DNA of 24,528 bases from an uncultured Ruminococcus sp. GTDB lineage: Bacteria > Bacillota > Clostridia > Oscillospirales > Ruminococcaceae. The first letter of the stretch is position 1; every line of letters begins with the position of its first letter. The translations under genes and the position numbers were made by a program. The stretch spans positions 1-24,528 of the forward strand of contig USEH01000007.1 in the NCBI GenBank assembly GCA_900553675.1, given 5' to 3'. The notes beneath the pieces were generated by a model. It worked only from the letters and a program-made list of their open reading frames with translations, was not told where the DNA came from and made no database searches. Positions 7,387 to 15,818 of the stretch are shown in pieces.

Positions 7387-9507
7387 ATGGCTATTCCCAA
7401 TATAAATAAGCAGGACATCATAGAAGCCTTAAAGTATATCAATGATCACGGAGTGCCTTCTCAGAATCAGAGCACAAAATATGAGCTTGTTTCTGAAAAC
7501 GGAAAAAAGTATCCGGTGAAGTATGTCATAGCCGTGGCTGTACATATAGCAAACGGAGCGGGGATTGAGATATCGGGCTATAATTCGGTTGAAGCAAAAA
7601 ACTTTCTAAAGTCTCATGGCTTCAGAATTGAGATTAAACAGCAGGAAAAATTTATATTGACTATTACCGCTGACAAAATTATATCAACCGATGAGAAATT
7701 TACAACGGATAATCTGAGCCTTGGGGACGGTCATGTGCCGATAGATGTGTATTTCAAAAGAGCAGATGGAACGATAGTTCGCCGCAACTATAACAAGATG
7801 GAAAGGAAAAATTCCAATATGACCCTGCCGCGCATTGCTTGTCAAGTTTTTGAGAATCAGATTTCCGCTCTGTCTGATGAGGATAAAAAGAATTTTCCGG
7901 TTTGCAGGTATAAACCCGATAGCCAATTGATCTGCGGGATTTATCCAAGCGTGGAGGAATACAAAAAGTATAAAAACACCTTGGAGTTTTTGACTTATAA
8001 CTGCAAAGACGGCAGTCAGTTTGTCATTTACAGCTGGAACATTTTTTCTACACTCCTTTTTGTACAGGAATGTCTTAAGCGTTTCGGCGAGGACGGAGAT
8101 CAATTTGTCCTTACATATCGTGAAGAATATGAAGATGAAAAAGGAAATGGAAAAGAAGAACATCCGGAACTGGTTAATTCGGCGATAGACATTCCCGATA
8201 AGCCTGCCATACCGTTTACCGGCTACAAAAATACATTCTCTTCCATGTTGATTGAATCAAAGAATCTGATTTTCCGCGGCGCTCCGGGTACAGGCAAGTC
8301 GTATCTTGCCAAGAAAATTGCCGCGGATATTATTACTAAAGGTCAATCCGATGATTATGCAAGCCTTACGGACGAGCAGAAAAAGCAGGTGGAGTTTGTT
8401 CAGTTCCATCCGAGCTATGATTACTCTGATTTTGTCGAGGGCTTAAGACCAAAGGTAAATGACGACGGCACGATGGGCTTTGAGCTTCAGGACGGAATAT
8501 TCAAAAAGTTTGTCGCTCGCGCACGAAAGAATTATGAAAATTCCCGTAAAACCAAAGAAACAATTGCAAAGGAAATCTCTGTTCAGGAAGCAATGTCGGA
8601 GTTCTTTTCAAATATTGAGCTTGGTGTAGACACATTTAAGACGATAAATGAAAATGAATTCACCATTACAAGCGTGGATGATGATCACGTTTATATCTCC
8701 ATCCCTGCAAATGCCTCTGCTAATAAGCTCACTTTGAATCTTGATGAGATACGGCGAATGCTTGAATCGGGAAAAGAATTTGATAAGATAAAAGACATTT
8801 CATCATTCTTTGGCAAGACGTTTGCTACGCAGGGTTATTCCTACGACTATATCATATACAAGGAAATACTGAAGCTTAAAAACAAAGCTAAAAAATCAAC
8901 AGCCAAGGTTGAAGAACAGAAAAATTATGTCTTTATCATTGATGAAATCAACCGCGGCGAAATTTCAAAGATTTTCGGAGAGCTGTTCTATTCTATCGAT
9001 CCGGGATACAGGGGCAAAGCGGGCGAAATATCCACGCAGTATTCCAATCTGCATTCCGATCCTGATGAGAAATTCTATGTTCCGGAGAATGTCTATATCA
9101 TTGGCACAATGAATGATATCGATCGCTCTGTTGACAGCTTCGACTTTGCAATGCGCAGACGTTTCCGCTTTATAGAGCTTAAGGCAAATGATTACACAGA
9201 GATGCTGGATGAACTTGAAGATGAAAACCTGAAAGCAGAAGCTATCGGTCGAATGAAATCCTTGAACGATGAAATTGCAAGAGTCGAGGACTTGAATGAA
9301 AACTATCAGATCGGTGCGTCTTACTTCTTGAAATTGAAAACGATTGGTTTTGATCAGCTGTGGACTGATTATCTCAAGCCACTTTTGCAGGAATACATCA
9401 GGGGTATGTATGACGAAGCTGGACTGATGAAGAAATTTGCAAAGGCATACGGCTATATTGAAAAAGCGGAAGGCGATGCAAATGAAACAGCTCAGAATCA
9501 AGGATAA
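7387..9507 (+). CDS. mcrB: McrB-type AAA+ GTPase of a modification-dependent restriction system
   Basis: This 706-residue protein is the motor and reader of a type IV (McrBC) restriction system. Residues 1-85 look like the small N-terminal head seen in ScoMcrA-like restriction proteins (IIEALKYINDHGVPSQNQS, then YPVKYVIAVA). Residues 86-245 form a second domain I do not recognise, and a linker follows. The AAA+ core shows Walker A GAPGTGKS (298-305), the McrB-typical VQFHPSYDYSDFVEGLRP block, Walker B VFIIDEINRGE (about 515-525), the family signature GTMNDIDRS (573-581) and an arginine-rich AMRRRFRF. GGAGG lies six bases before the ATG. The gene overlaps mcrC. The N-terminal region should decide which modified base is recognised, and it differs from the classical E. 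coli McrB DNA-binding domain. Confidence 0.88.
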   Translation: MAIPNINKQDIIEALKYINDHGVPSQNQSTKYELVSENGKKYPVKYVIAVAVHIANGAGIEISGYNSVEAKNFLKSHGFRIEIKQQEKFILTITADKIISTDEKFTTDNLSLGDGHVPIDVYFKRADGTIVRRNYNKMERKNSNMTLPRIACQVFENQISALSDEDKKNFPVCRYKPDSQLICGIYPSVEEYKKYKNTLEFLTYNCKDGSQFVIYSWNIFSTLLFVQECLKRFGEDGDQFVLTYREEYEDEKGNGKEEHPELVNSAIDIPDKPAIPFTGYKNTFSSMLIESKNLIFRGAPGTGKSYLAKKIAADIITKGQSDDYASLTDEQKKQVEFVQFHPSYDYSDFVEGLRPKVNDDGTMGFELQDGIFKKFVARARKNYENSRKTKETIAKEISVQEAMSEFFSNIELGVDTFKTINENEFTITSVDDDHVYISIPANASANKLTLNLDEIRRMLESGKEFDKIKDISSFFGKTFATQGYSYDYIIYKEILKLKNKAKKSTAKVEEQKNYVFIIDEINRGEISKIFGELFYSIDPGYRGKAGEISTQYSNLHSDPDEKFYVPENVYIIGTMNDIDRSVDSFDFAMRRRFRFIELKANDYTEMLDELEDENLKAEAIGRMKSLNDEIARVEDLNENYQIGASYFLKLKTIGFDQLWTDYLKPLLQEYIRGMYDEAGLMKKFAKAYGYIEKAEGDANETAQNQG

Positions 9508-10801
9508 TTCGCAGTATAAAAAAGACACTTTTTCTGATATAGGAACACTAACCGGTAAGATAGCCAATAAGACTCTTGAACAGCTCGAAAGGGAAGGTAT
9601 ATTCGTATTTCCGGAGATTCTTAAAGACGCTGAGGACTTAACAAAGGACCAGATGATTCTTCAAGGAATAAACGACACCTACCGTTTCGGCAATATCATG
9701 GGTTTTCTGGGCTGTGGGGATGAGAGGCTTATTATAGAATCAAGGTTTTGTGGAAAGGGTGAGGATCACTTTTTCAGATATCTTATAAGCAAAGTTCTTG
9801 ACTTTCCAAACATTGTAGACTTAGAGTCGGATGCAGATCAGAATAACAAGCTGTTTAACTTTCTGCTGTTTCTGTTTCCATATTACCTGAAGATCGCCAT
9901 GCGAAAGGGTCTTTTCAAAGAATATATCTATCATAGGTATAATGATGGCAATGTTAAAGGGACAATAGATATCGCAAGGCACATTAAACAGAACACTCCG
10001 TTTACAGGAAAAGTCGCATATAATCAAAGGGAATTCTCATATGATAACAGCCTGACCGAGCTGGTGCGCCATACCATAGAGTTTATAAAACGTAAGTCAT
10101 ACGGGAACAAGCTTCTTATCAAAGTAAAGGACGAGGTAAAACTTGTTATAAGCGCAACTCCTAAATACGAGGCATGCGACAGGCAAAAAATTGTTGATGA
10201 AAACAGAAAGAACCCCATCCGCCATGCATATTTTCGGGAATACCTTGCTCTTCAAAGGCTGTGTATTCTGATTCTCCGTCACCAAAAGCATCAGATTGGC
10301 TTTGGCTCGCGGCAGATATATGGAATTTTGTTTGACGGAGCATGGCTGTGGGAGGAATATGTCTCATCACTCATTAAGGAAAAATTTTATCACCCGATGA
10401 ACAAGAGAGGCAAAGATAAACAGTGGCTGTTTAGCGGTGAAAGTGGTAAAATAGGTTCAATCTATCCCGACTTTATCAGTAGAAACAGCGAAACAAGAAT
10501 CATCGCCGATGCCAAGTATAAGCCGATGGACAATATCGGGAACCGAGACTACCTTCAGTTGCTTGCATATATGTTCAGGTTTGATGCCAAGACAGGTTAT
10601 TATCTATATCCAGAAGCGGGCACGGCTGACGATTTAGTGCTATTGATGAATCGCGGCACAACCTATGAAGATAACGTCAAGCCAAGAAGCGATATCAGAG
10701 TAATCAAACACGGCTTGAAAATCCCTGCAAATGCCGCTGACTATGCCGAATTTGCAGATAAAATGAAGGACAGTGAAGAACAATTCAAGCTGGTGTTTTA
10801 A
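9482..10801 (+). CDS. mcrC: McrC-type nuclease subunit
   Basis: This 439-residue protein resembles the McrBC 5-methylcytosine restriction system component, the nuclease that is activated by the McrB ring. The N-terminal beta-rich part (GIFVFPE, then RFGNIMGFLG and ERLIIESRF) fits the segment that docks on McrB. The C-terminal half carries a PD-(D/E)xK site: D330 in YPDF and D343-A-K345 in IIADAKYKP. I chose the ATG at 9482 because GGAAGG (9468-9473) is eight bases upstream; frames starting at 9437 or 9476 fit less well. It overlaps the mcrB end by 26 bases, typical for a translationally coupled pair with fixed stoichiometry. The catalytic residues look intact, so the pair should be active. 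Confidence 0.88.
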   Translation: MKQLRIKDNSQYKKDTFSDIGTLTGKIANKTLEQLEREGIFVFPEILKDAEDLTKDQMILQGINDTYRFGNIMGFLGCGDERLIIESRFCGKGEDHFFRYLISKVLDFPNIVDLESDADQNNKLFNFLLFLFPYYLKIAMRKGLFKEYIYHRYNDGNVKGTIDIARHIKQNTPFTGKVAYNQREFSYDNSLTELVRHTIEFIKRKSYGNKLLIKVKDEVKLVISATPKYEACDRQKIVDENRKNPIRHAYFREYLALQRLCILILRHQKHQIGFGSRQIYGILFDGAWLWEEYVSSLIKEKFYHPMNKRGKDKQWLFSGESGKIGSIYPDFISRNSETRIIADAKYKPMDNIGNRDYLQLLAYMFRFDAKTGYYLYPEAGTADDLVLLMNRGTTYEDNVKPRSDIRVIKHGLKIPANAADYAEFADKMKDSEEQFKLVF

Positions 10802-10830
10802 CATGATTGACTCATAGGAGATAAATCAAA

Positions 10831-11103
10831 ATGACAGAAAGCGAATTCATAGCAGCGCATGAAGCTTCAAGATATAACAGAGACACATTATCTCACGATA
10901 GCAAATGTGGCTGTTTTTATTGTCTGAAAATTTTCTCGCCATCTAGGATTAAAGAATGGTGTCCTGAGCGGGATGATGAGAAAGTCACAGCTATATGCCC
11001 ATATTGCGGTGTAGATTCCGTAATCGGTGCAAGCTCCGGCTTTCCAATGACAAAAGAGTTTTTGAAGGCTATGTATAATAGGTGGTTCGGAGAGGATGAC
11101 TAA
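10831..11103 (+). CDS. Small zinc-ribbon-like cytoplasmic protein
   Basis: The 90-residue protein has paired cysteines C28xxC31 (CFYC) and C56xxC59 (CPYC), plus C26 and C44, consistent with a single zinc ribbon. The sequence around them (GCFYCLKIFSPSRIKEW, CPYCGVDSVIG) is conserved-looking and matches a widespread family usually labelled only as a cytoplasmic protein. It starts 29 bases after mcrC with GGAG upstream (10817-10820), so it is probably cotranscribed with the restriction genes, although the family is not known to be tied to restriction. There is no signal peptide or membrane segment. The function is unknown. Confidence 0.75.
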   Translation: MTESEFIAAHEASRYNRDTLSHDSKCGCFYCLKIFSPSRIKEWCPERDDEKVTAICPYCGVDSVIGASSGFPMTKEFLKAMYNRWFGEDD

Positions 11104-11212
11104 AATGCGCAGAAAAATTAATCCAAAGGCTGCCCAATTGTCGAATATGACCTTGTGACCATCAAATAGGCGAATTAGTCATGACTGAATTACGATACAA
11201 GGAGGCGATTCA

Positions 11213-12160
11213 ATGATAATAAGCGCCAGCAGAAGAACCGACATCCCAACATACTATTCAGACTGGTTTTTCAACAGACTAAATGAAGAGTATGTTCTGG
11301 TAAGAAATCCGATGAATATTCATCAGGTTAGCAGAATAAGTCTGTCACCGGATATCGTTGATGGAATTGTTTTTTGGACGAAAAATCCGGTACCCATGCT
11401 GAACCGTCTGTCCGAACTTGAAAGATATAATTACTACTTTCAGTTTACATTGACCGCTTATGATAAGGACGTGGAGTCGAATATTCCATCCAAGAACAAC
11501 ATAATAATTCCGGCGTTTCAACAATTGTCGAAGTCCATCGGAAGAGAAAAGATTGTCTGGCGATATGATCCAATCTTCTTTAATGATAGGTATACAATGG
11601 AATACCATTGTAAATATTTCAGAGCTCTGGCGGCAAGACTGGGCGATTATACGGAAAAATGTACCGTGAGTTTTCTTGACATCTATCGCAACACGGCAAG
11701 AAACACTCAATCGCTGAAAATCCATCCGGAGACAAAAGAGCAGCAAATCGAACTGATGCAAAGGTTTTCCGAAATAGCAAAAGAGTATGGATTCTATATT
11801 GACACCTGTTCCGAAGCGGTTGACCTCGATAAACTCGGAATTGCTCATGCCAGCTGTATCGACAAAGAGCGTTTTGAACGTATAGGAAAATACAAATTAT
11901 CTGTAGGAAAAGACCGGAATCAGCGGCCGGAATGTGGCTGTATTTCCAGCGTTGATATAGGAGCATATAACACCTGTAAAAACGGCTGTCTATATTGTTA
12001 TGCCAATTATAGCAATAATGCAGTCATGCAAAATACTCAGGCGCATAACCCTTTATCTCCGCTCCTCTTCGGCGAGATTGGTCCTGACGACGTTATAAAA
12101 GAACGTAAGCTGACATCGCTCAAGGAAGACCAGCTTACGTTGTTTGATTTCATAGAATGA
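11213..12160 (+). CDS. DUF1848 family protein with radical-SAM-like cysteine motif
   Basis: The 315-residue protein matches DUF1848: it opens MIISASRRTDIPTYY, has IVFWTKNP near 54-61, YYFQFTLTAYDKDVE and RYDPIFF, and ends with a cysteine cluster. The cluster is C241, C243, C255, C259 and C262; the last three form CX3CX2C (CKNGCLYC), the pattern that binds a 4Fe-4S cluster in radical SAM enzymes. In classical radical SAM proteins this motif lies near the N-terminus, so here it is in an unusual place, in a fold whose front half looks TIM-barrel-like. The start follows an ideal AAGGAGG. It sits 109 bases after the zinc-ribbon gene and converges on the comEC-like gene. The reaction and substrate are unknown. 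Confidence 0.83.
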   Translation: MIISASRRTDIPTYYSDWFFNRLNEEYVLVRNPMNIHQVSRISLSPDIVDGIVFWTKNPVPMLNRLSELERYNYYFQFTLTAYDKDVESNIPSKNNIIIPAFQQLSKSIGREKIVWRYDPIFFNDRYTMEYHCKYFRALAARLGDYTEKCTVSFLDIYRNTARNTQSLKIHPETKEQQIELMQRFSEIAKEYGFYIDTCSEAVDLDKLGIAHASCIDKERFERIGKYKLSVGKDRNQRPECGCISSVDIGAYNTCKNGCLYCYANYSNNAVMQNTQAHNPLSPLLFGEIGPDDVIKERKLTSLKEDQLTLFDFIE

Positions 12161-12195
12161 GAAAAGCCTCGATTGATTTGGTAAAATCATACAAA

Positions 12196-14178
12196 TCAGG
12201 AATCAGAATTATTCGCTCCACGCCCAACTTCAAGCCTAAACTCCCGCTCCAACTCCCTCCTAACAATCTCAACCCCATTCTCATCATTAATAACGCTCAC
12301 CCCATCAAACACAGATATAGAAATATCGGCATCACTGCTCTTTTCTCTCGACGCTACAAAAATCCGCCCGCCGCCGTGGACAATCTCCGCCGCTGCGGGC
12401 GAAGCTTTTATCTCGATTCCGAACGCTGAAATATCTATGCCTGTATCGTCGCAACGTGACAGAGCATAACTCTGCACATCAGAATCCATCTGTTTCATAA
12501 CAATATTGCCGTTTTCGCTGTCTTTTAGGATTATTGCAAGCTCAGTGCCGGATAAATCCTCCTCGCTCAAACTGTCAGTATATGTATAAAACAGCCCCTC
12601 ATCCGAGACAATCATAACTGAGCTTTCACCCTTAGAAACAGTGCAGACAAACCCGCCGTTCTCTGTCTCGATGTTCATGTATACCAGATGGTTTTCAATC
12701 GCCGCTGTGCATATCAACACGGCAATAGCGGCGAAATATGCCGCGACTGCCGCCTTCGTTGTCGACTTGACACTCCTGCTGTATAAATAGATAACAACAA
12801 CCGCAGTGCCGAGCAAAACAAGTATAACCGTTATCCACCTGCATTTCACGCCTATCCACGAGATATTGAGCGAGCTTATTCTCCTGCTGATTTTTGTAAC
12901 AATCTCAATCAGCTTTGCTGCAAGCCTTACTATGATTTCAAGGACGGCAGGACAACCCAACACTGCAAATATCATAGAAAGGCAAAGTGCAGCCGAACAA
13001 AGGGGAAGGAGCAAAAGGTTTGCAGCCACTGAAACCAGCGAAACCTCACTGAAAAAGCAGACGACAGCCGGAAGAGTACATGCCGCCGCGCAAGCCGAAA
13101 CGGTAATCGCTTGTAAAAGCTTACTTTTGATTCTGTAGCTGTCGATGACTGCGCTTGCAGCAGTCCCCGCGCCGAACACTCCGCTGACTGACAATATAAA
13201 CGACGGACTTGCGACTATATACGGATTAGTCACAGACATAATCATAATGCACAGAGCAATAGACTCCTTGCCGGAATACTCCTGCAAAAGCAGATTGGAA
13301 AACAGAAGAACACTCATCATGATAAGCGCACGTATCGAGGATATCTTCGCGCCCGAAAATATAACGAAAAGCACCATGACGGCTTCACTGCAAATAAATG
13401 ATATTATCCTGCCGAACCTTTTCATAATTATGGCGATAAATCCGGCAATCACCGAAACATGGATTCCCGAAACTGCCAGAACATGACCCACTCCGGCTCT
13501 GGACATATCCGTTCTTATGTCTCTATCGACAAAGGATGTATTTCCGCAGAGCATGGCTGCAAGTATTCCGCCGCTTTCTTTTCCGCAGATTGAAACCAGC
13601 CTTTGCGAAACGCTCCGGCTGTATATCCTGATTCCGGCAAAAGCCCTTGCAAGACCCTTTGCGTCCTCAACACCGCTCACATGGACATCATCAAGATTCA
13701 CATACCGCCTGTCCGGATAGCTGTAGAGCATATCCTCCAAGTCGGTTATCTCGCTTATCAGCGCGCTCAGCGTGACCTTGGAGCCGTACTCTATCGGTTC
13801 GGGATTGTAAAAGCTCATGCGGCACTTAACGCCGTTTATTTTGCCTGACAGCGTTATCCGGCAGTAGCCCTCGCCGGATACGTCAACAACCGTTCCCGAC
13901 ACCTGAACGTTTTGGCCGACAAGCTCCTTTACAGCGTCAACCCGCGTGTGGGTGTAGAAGACGTTGTATATCCCGGCGACAGCCATGGAAATAAAAACAA
14001 CCGCCGCCATTGCAGCTTCGGCACGGATTTTGTGATTCAAGCGGGAAATCACAAGAGCGGCGAAGCCAATGCAAAGAGCGACGGCAATAAATAATATTTT
14101 GTACTTCGGCAGAGCATAGAAGCAAAACAGCAACCCGGCTACCGTTCCGAAAGCAGTAAGCGACAAAGCGTGCTTCAT
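12196..14178 (-). CDS. comEC: ComEC/Rec2-like membrane protein lacking a recognisable metallo-beta-lactamase domain
   Basis: The 660-residue protein resembles ComEC/Rec2, the channel that takes single-stranded DNA across the membrane in natural transformation. Residues 5-75 hold three membrane segments. Residues 87-170 form the soluble OB-like domain (DUF4131 region). Residues 200-500 are the multi-pass competence domain with the hallmark GVGHVLAVSGIHVSVIAG at about 229-246. In longer homologues the C-terminus is a metallo-beta-lactamase domain with HxHxDH. Here the soluble tail (about 535-660) has no such motif and is short, so nuclease activity is probably missing. The start has AGGGG just upstream on the minus strand. 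It stands alone, with no comEA or comF nearby, so a role in DNA uptake is uncertain. Confidence 0.8.
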   Translation of the reverse strand: MKHALSLTAFGTVAGLLFCFYALPKYKILFIAVALCIGFAALVISRLNHKIRAEAAMAAVVFISMAVAGIYNVFYTHTRVDAVKELVGQNVQVSGTVVDVSGEGYCRITLSGKINGVKCRMSFYNPEPIEYGSKVTLSALISEITDLEDMLYSYPDRRYVNLDDVHVSGVEDAKGLARAFAGIRIYSRSVSQRLVSICGKESGGILAAMLCGNTSFVDRDIRTDMSRAGVGHVLAVSGIHVSVIAGFIAIIMKRFGRIISFICSEAVMVLFVIFSGAKISSIRALIMMSVLLFSNLLLQEYSGKESIALCIMIMSVTNPYIVASPSFILSVSGVFGAGTAASAVIDSYRIKSKLLQAITVSACAAACTLPAVVCFFSEVSLVSVAANLLLLPLCSAALCLSMIFAVLGCPAVLEIIVRLAAKLIEIVTKISRRISSLNISWIGVKCRWITVILVLLGTAVVVIYLYSRSVKSTTKAAVAAYFAAIAVLICTAAIENHLVYMNIETENGGFVCTVSKGESSVMIVSDEGLFYTYTDSLSEEDLSGTELAIILKDSENGNIVMKQMDSDVQSYALSRCDDTGIDISAFGIEIKASPAAAEIVHGGGRIFVASREKSSDADISISVFDGVSVINDENGVEIVRRELEREFRLEVGRGANNSDS

Positions 14179-14224
14179 AGACTCAACCCCTGATAATTTT
14201 AGTGTTCTGGTTTAAACTGCTACT

Positions 14225-14253
14225 ATAGTATCATATTATTCGACATATTTCAA
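14225..14253 (-). promoter_or_regulatory. Likely promoter of the comEC-like gene
   Basis: On the minus strand TTGAAA (complement of 14248-14253) is followed after 17 bases by TACTAT (complement of 14225-14230), 47 bases before the start codon. The -35 is good and the -10 matches four of six consensus positions. Confidence 0.5.
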
Positions 14254-14510
14254 GGGGTAGGGAATAACTTTTGGAAAAATACTTAGGATAATTTGCAAAT
14301 ACAAATGCAACAAATTATGAGAATTATTTTTTATACAACTCAAAGTGAGTAAAGGAATTTAAACGTTTTCGTATACGACTGGCAGTGAGCTATGGTTGTG
14401 TTTACTTCCATTATAGCATAAACTGCTTTATGCCCATTTTTTCACACATGAACTAAAATTATAATTCTATAGTATGCAAAATTGACAATGACAGAGTAAA
14501 TATATGAAAA
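14254..14510. other. AT-rich intergenic stretch with no gene; one orphan terminator-like hairpin
   Basis: This stretch lies between the diverging comEC-like and alcohol dehydrogenase promoters and has no convincing ORF. GCATAAA (14416-14422) and TTTATGC (14427-14433) form a seven-base stem with a four-base loop, followed by CCATTTTTT. This looks like an intrinsic terminator in the plus direction, although no plus-strand gene lies upstream; a short untranslated RNA is one possible explanation. I could not identify a matching promoter. Confidence 0.4.
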
Positions 14511-14532
14511 AGATGTTGACAAATCAACATCT
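14511..14532 (+). promoter_or_regulatory. Palindromic operator over the -35 box of the adh-aldh promoter
   Basis: AGATGTTGA and TCAACATCT form a perfect nine-base inverted repeat separated by CAAA, 22 bases in all. It covers the -35 hexamer completely, so a bound dimer would block RNA polymerase. The size and symmetry suit a MarR-family repressor. A near-identical site lies at the promoter of the MarR gene at 23863. Confidence 0.72.
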
Positions 14533-14544
14533 CTTTGCTATAAT
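14516..14544 (+). promoter_or_regulatory. Consensus promoter of the adh-aldh operon
   Basis: TTGACA (14516-14521), a 17-base spacer and TATAAT (14539-14544) match the housekeeping consensus at every position, 62 bases upstream of the first start codon. Such a strong promoter implies that a repressor sets its output, consistent with the palindrome covering the -35. Confidence 0.85.
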
Positions 14545-14606
14545 AAAGCCTTGTAAGATATTTGCACGCAAGTCTCAAATATATATAAAGGGTAAGGTCA
14601 AAAAGC

Positions 14607-15818
14607 ATGAATCCGTTTTATAAATTATATTGCCGAATATTTCAGATTGGATTGAGAATCGCACTGCCGATTCTGCCGTACAGGAATCCCGAAATTATTG
14701 ACAGAATATCCGACGTCCCGCTGATCGTGAAAAAAGCCAATCTCAAAAAGCCGTTTATCATAACCGACGGCAACCTTTCAAAGCTGGGTGCAGCCGAAGG
14801 CTTAAAGGGATGCCTTGAAAAGGCAGGAATAGATTTTGCATTCTATGACGGTGCGTTCCCTAATCCCACTACAGAGCTTGCAAAAGAGGCTTATGGGATT
14901 TACAAATCAAACGGCTGCGACTCAATCATCGCCTTAGGCGGCGGCTCGCCAATGGATCTGTCAAAGGCAGTGGGGATTTTAGCCGTCAAGCCTGATACTG
15001 AGCTTCGCAGGTTGGCTGGCATTCTAAAGGTCAGAAAGCGCATACCAACGCTTATAGCCATCCCAACAACCGCAGGAACCGGCAGCGAAACAACCCTTGC
15101 AGCGGTTTTGATAGATTCCGGAACAAGACATAAATTTGCGATAAACGATTTTCCCCTCATACCGCGATACGCAGTTCTCGCGCCGGAGATGATACACACC
15201 CTGCCGCCGTCCATAGCAGCCGAAACCGGCATAGATGCACTTACCCACGCCGTTGAAGCCTACATAGGTCGCTCAACAACTAAGGGCACAAGGGCGGACG
15301 CCAAAGAAGCGGTCAGGCTGATTTTTGAAAATCTCGACAAATCCTGCTGCCATGAAAGCTCTCAGGCGGAGGCAGCTATGCTCAGAGCTTCCCACCTTGC
15401 GGGAAGGGCGTTTACAAGGTCTTATGTCGGCTATGTTCATGCCGTTTCTCATAGTCTCAGCGGAAAATATAACCTCCCTCATGGCAGAACCAATGCGACT
15501 CTTTTGCCTGTCGTTCTCAGAATGTACGGCGAGTGCGTTTACAAAAAGCTTGCGGAATTAGCCGTCTGCGCAGGTCTTGGAGACAAGAACCAAGGCGTGG
15601 AAGCTCTGGCGGAGGCTTTTATTTCCGCGATAGAAAAGATGAATTTAAAGCACGGCATACCCGAGTATATCCCAGAAATCAAAGAGGAGGATATAGGGGA
15701 GCTTTCGCGGTACGCTGCAAAGGAAGCAAATCCGCTCTATCCCGTACCCAAGCTGTGGGATGCCCATGAGCTTGAACTAATCTACAGAAAGGTGATGAAA
15801 TCCAATGGAAAAAACTGA
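14607..15818 (+). CDS. Iron-containing (group III) alcohol dehydrogenase
   Basis: The 403-residue protein should interconvert an aldehyde or ketone and an alcohol with NAD(P)H in the cytoplasm. The dinucleotide site is GGGSPMD (111-117), followed by IPTTAGTGSE (152-161). The metal site fits the family spacing: D210 and H214 (GIDALTHAVEAY), H278 (GYVHAVSH) and H292 (NLPHGRTNA). The length is normal for the family, with an additional basic/hydrophobic N-terminal 25 residues that may peripherally associate with the membrane. It is first in an operon and overlaps the aldehyde dehydrogenase by 14 bases. Together they could convert an alcohol to the acid or detoxify aldehydes. The substrate cannot be read from sequence; the MarR-type operator suggests induction by a small toxic or aromatic compound. 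Confidence 0.9.
   Translation: MNPFYKLYCRIFQIGLRIALPILPYRNPEIIDRISDVPLIVKKANLKKPFIITDGNLSKLGAAEGLKGCLEKAGIDFAFYDGAFPNPTTELAKEAYGIYKSNGCDSIIALGGGSPMDLSKAVGILAVKPDTELRRLAGILKVRKRIPTLIAIPTTAGTGSETTLAAVLIDSGTRHKFAINDFPLIPRYAVLAPEMIHTLPPSIAAETGIDALTHAVEAYIGRSTTKGTRADAKEAVRLIFENLDKSCCHESSQAEAAMLRASHLAGRAFTRSYVGYVHAVSHSLSGKYNLPHGRTNATLLPVVLRMYGECVYKKLAELAVCAGLGDKNQGVEALAEAFISAIEKMNLKHGIPEYIPEIKEEDIGELSRYAAKEANPLYPVPKLWDAHELELIYRKVMKSNGKN

Noticed and set aside
7684..8163. 159-residue minus-strand ORF inside mcrB
   Set aside because: It lies wholly antisense to a gene with clear McrB motifs, has no ribosome binding site, and its Phe/Ile-rich composition is expected from complementing Lys/Glu codons.
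8965..9567. 200-residue minus-strand ORF across the mcrB/mcrC junction
   Set aside because: It is antisense to two well-supported overlapping genes, and its sequence resembles no protein family.
11105..11158. 17-residue ORF between the zinc-ribbon and DUF1848 genes
   Set aside because: It is too short, has no ribosome binding site of its own, and nothing in the peptide suggests function.
12174..12199. Possible terminator between the convergent DUF1848 and comEC-like genes
   Set aside because: A seven-base TGATTTG/CAAATCA stem exists, but it is AT-rich, has a long loop and is followed by no T-run on either strand.
14482..14502. Second promoter upstream of the adh gene using the TTGACA at 14482
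   Set aside because: No acceptable -10 box lies 16-18 bases downstream, whereas the promoter at 14516-14544 is perfect.
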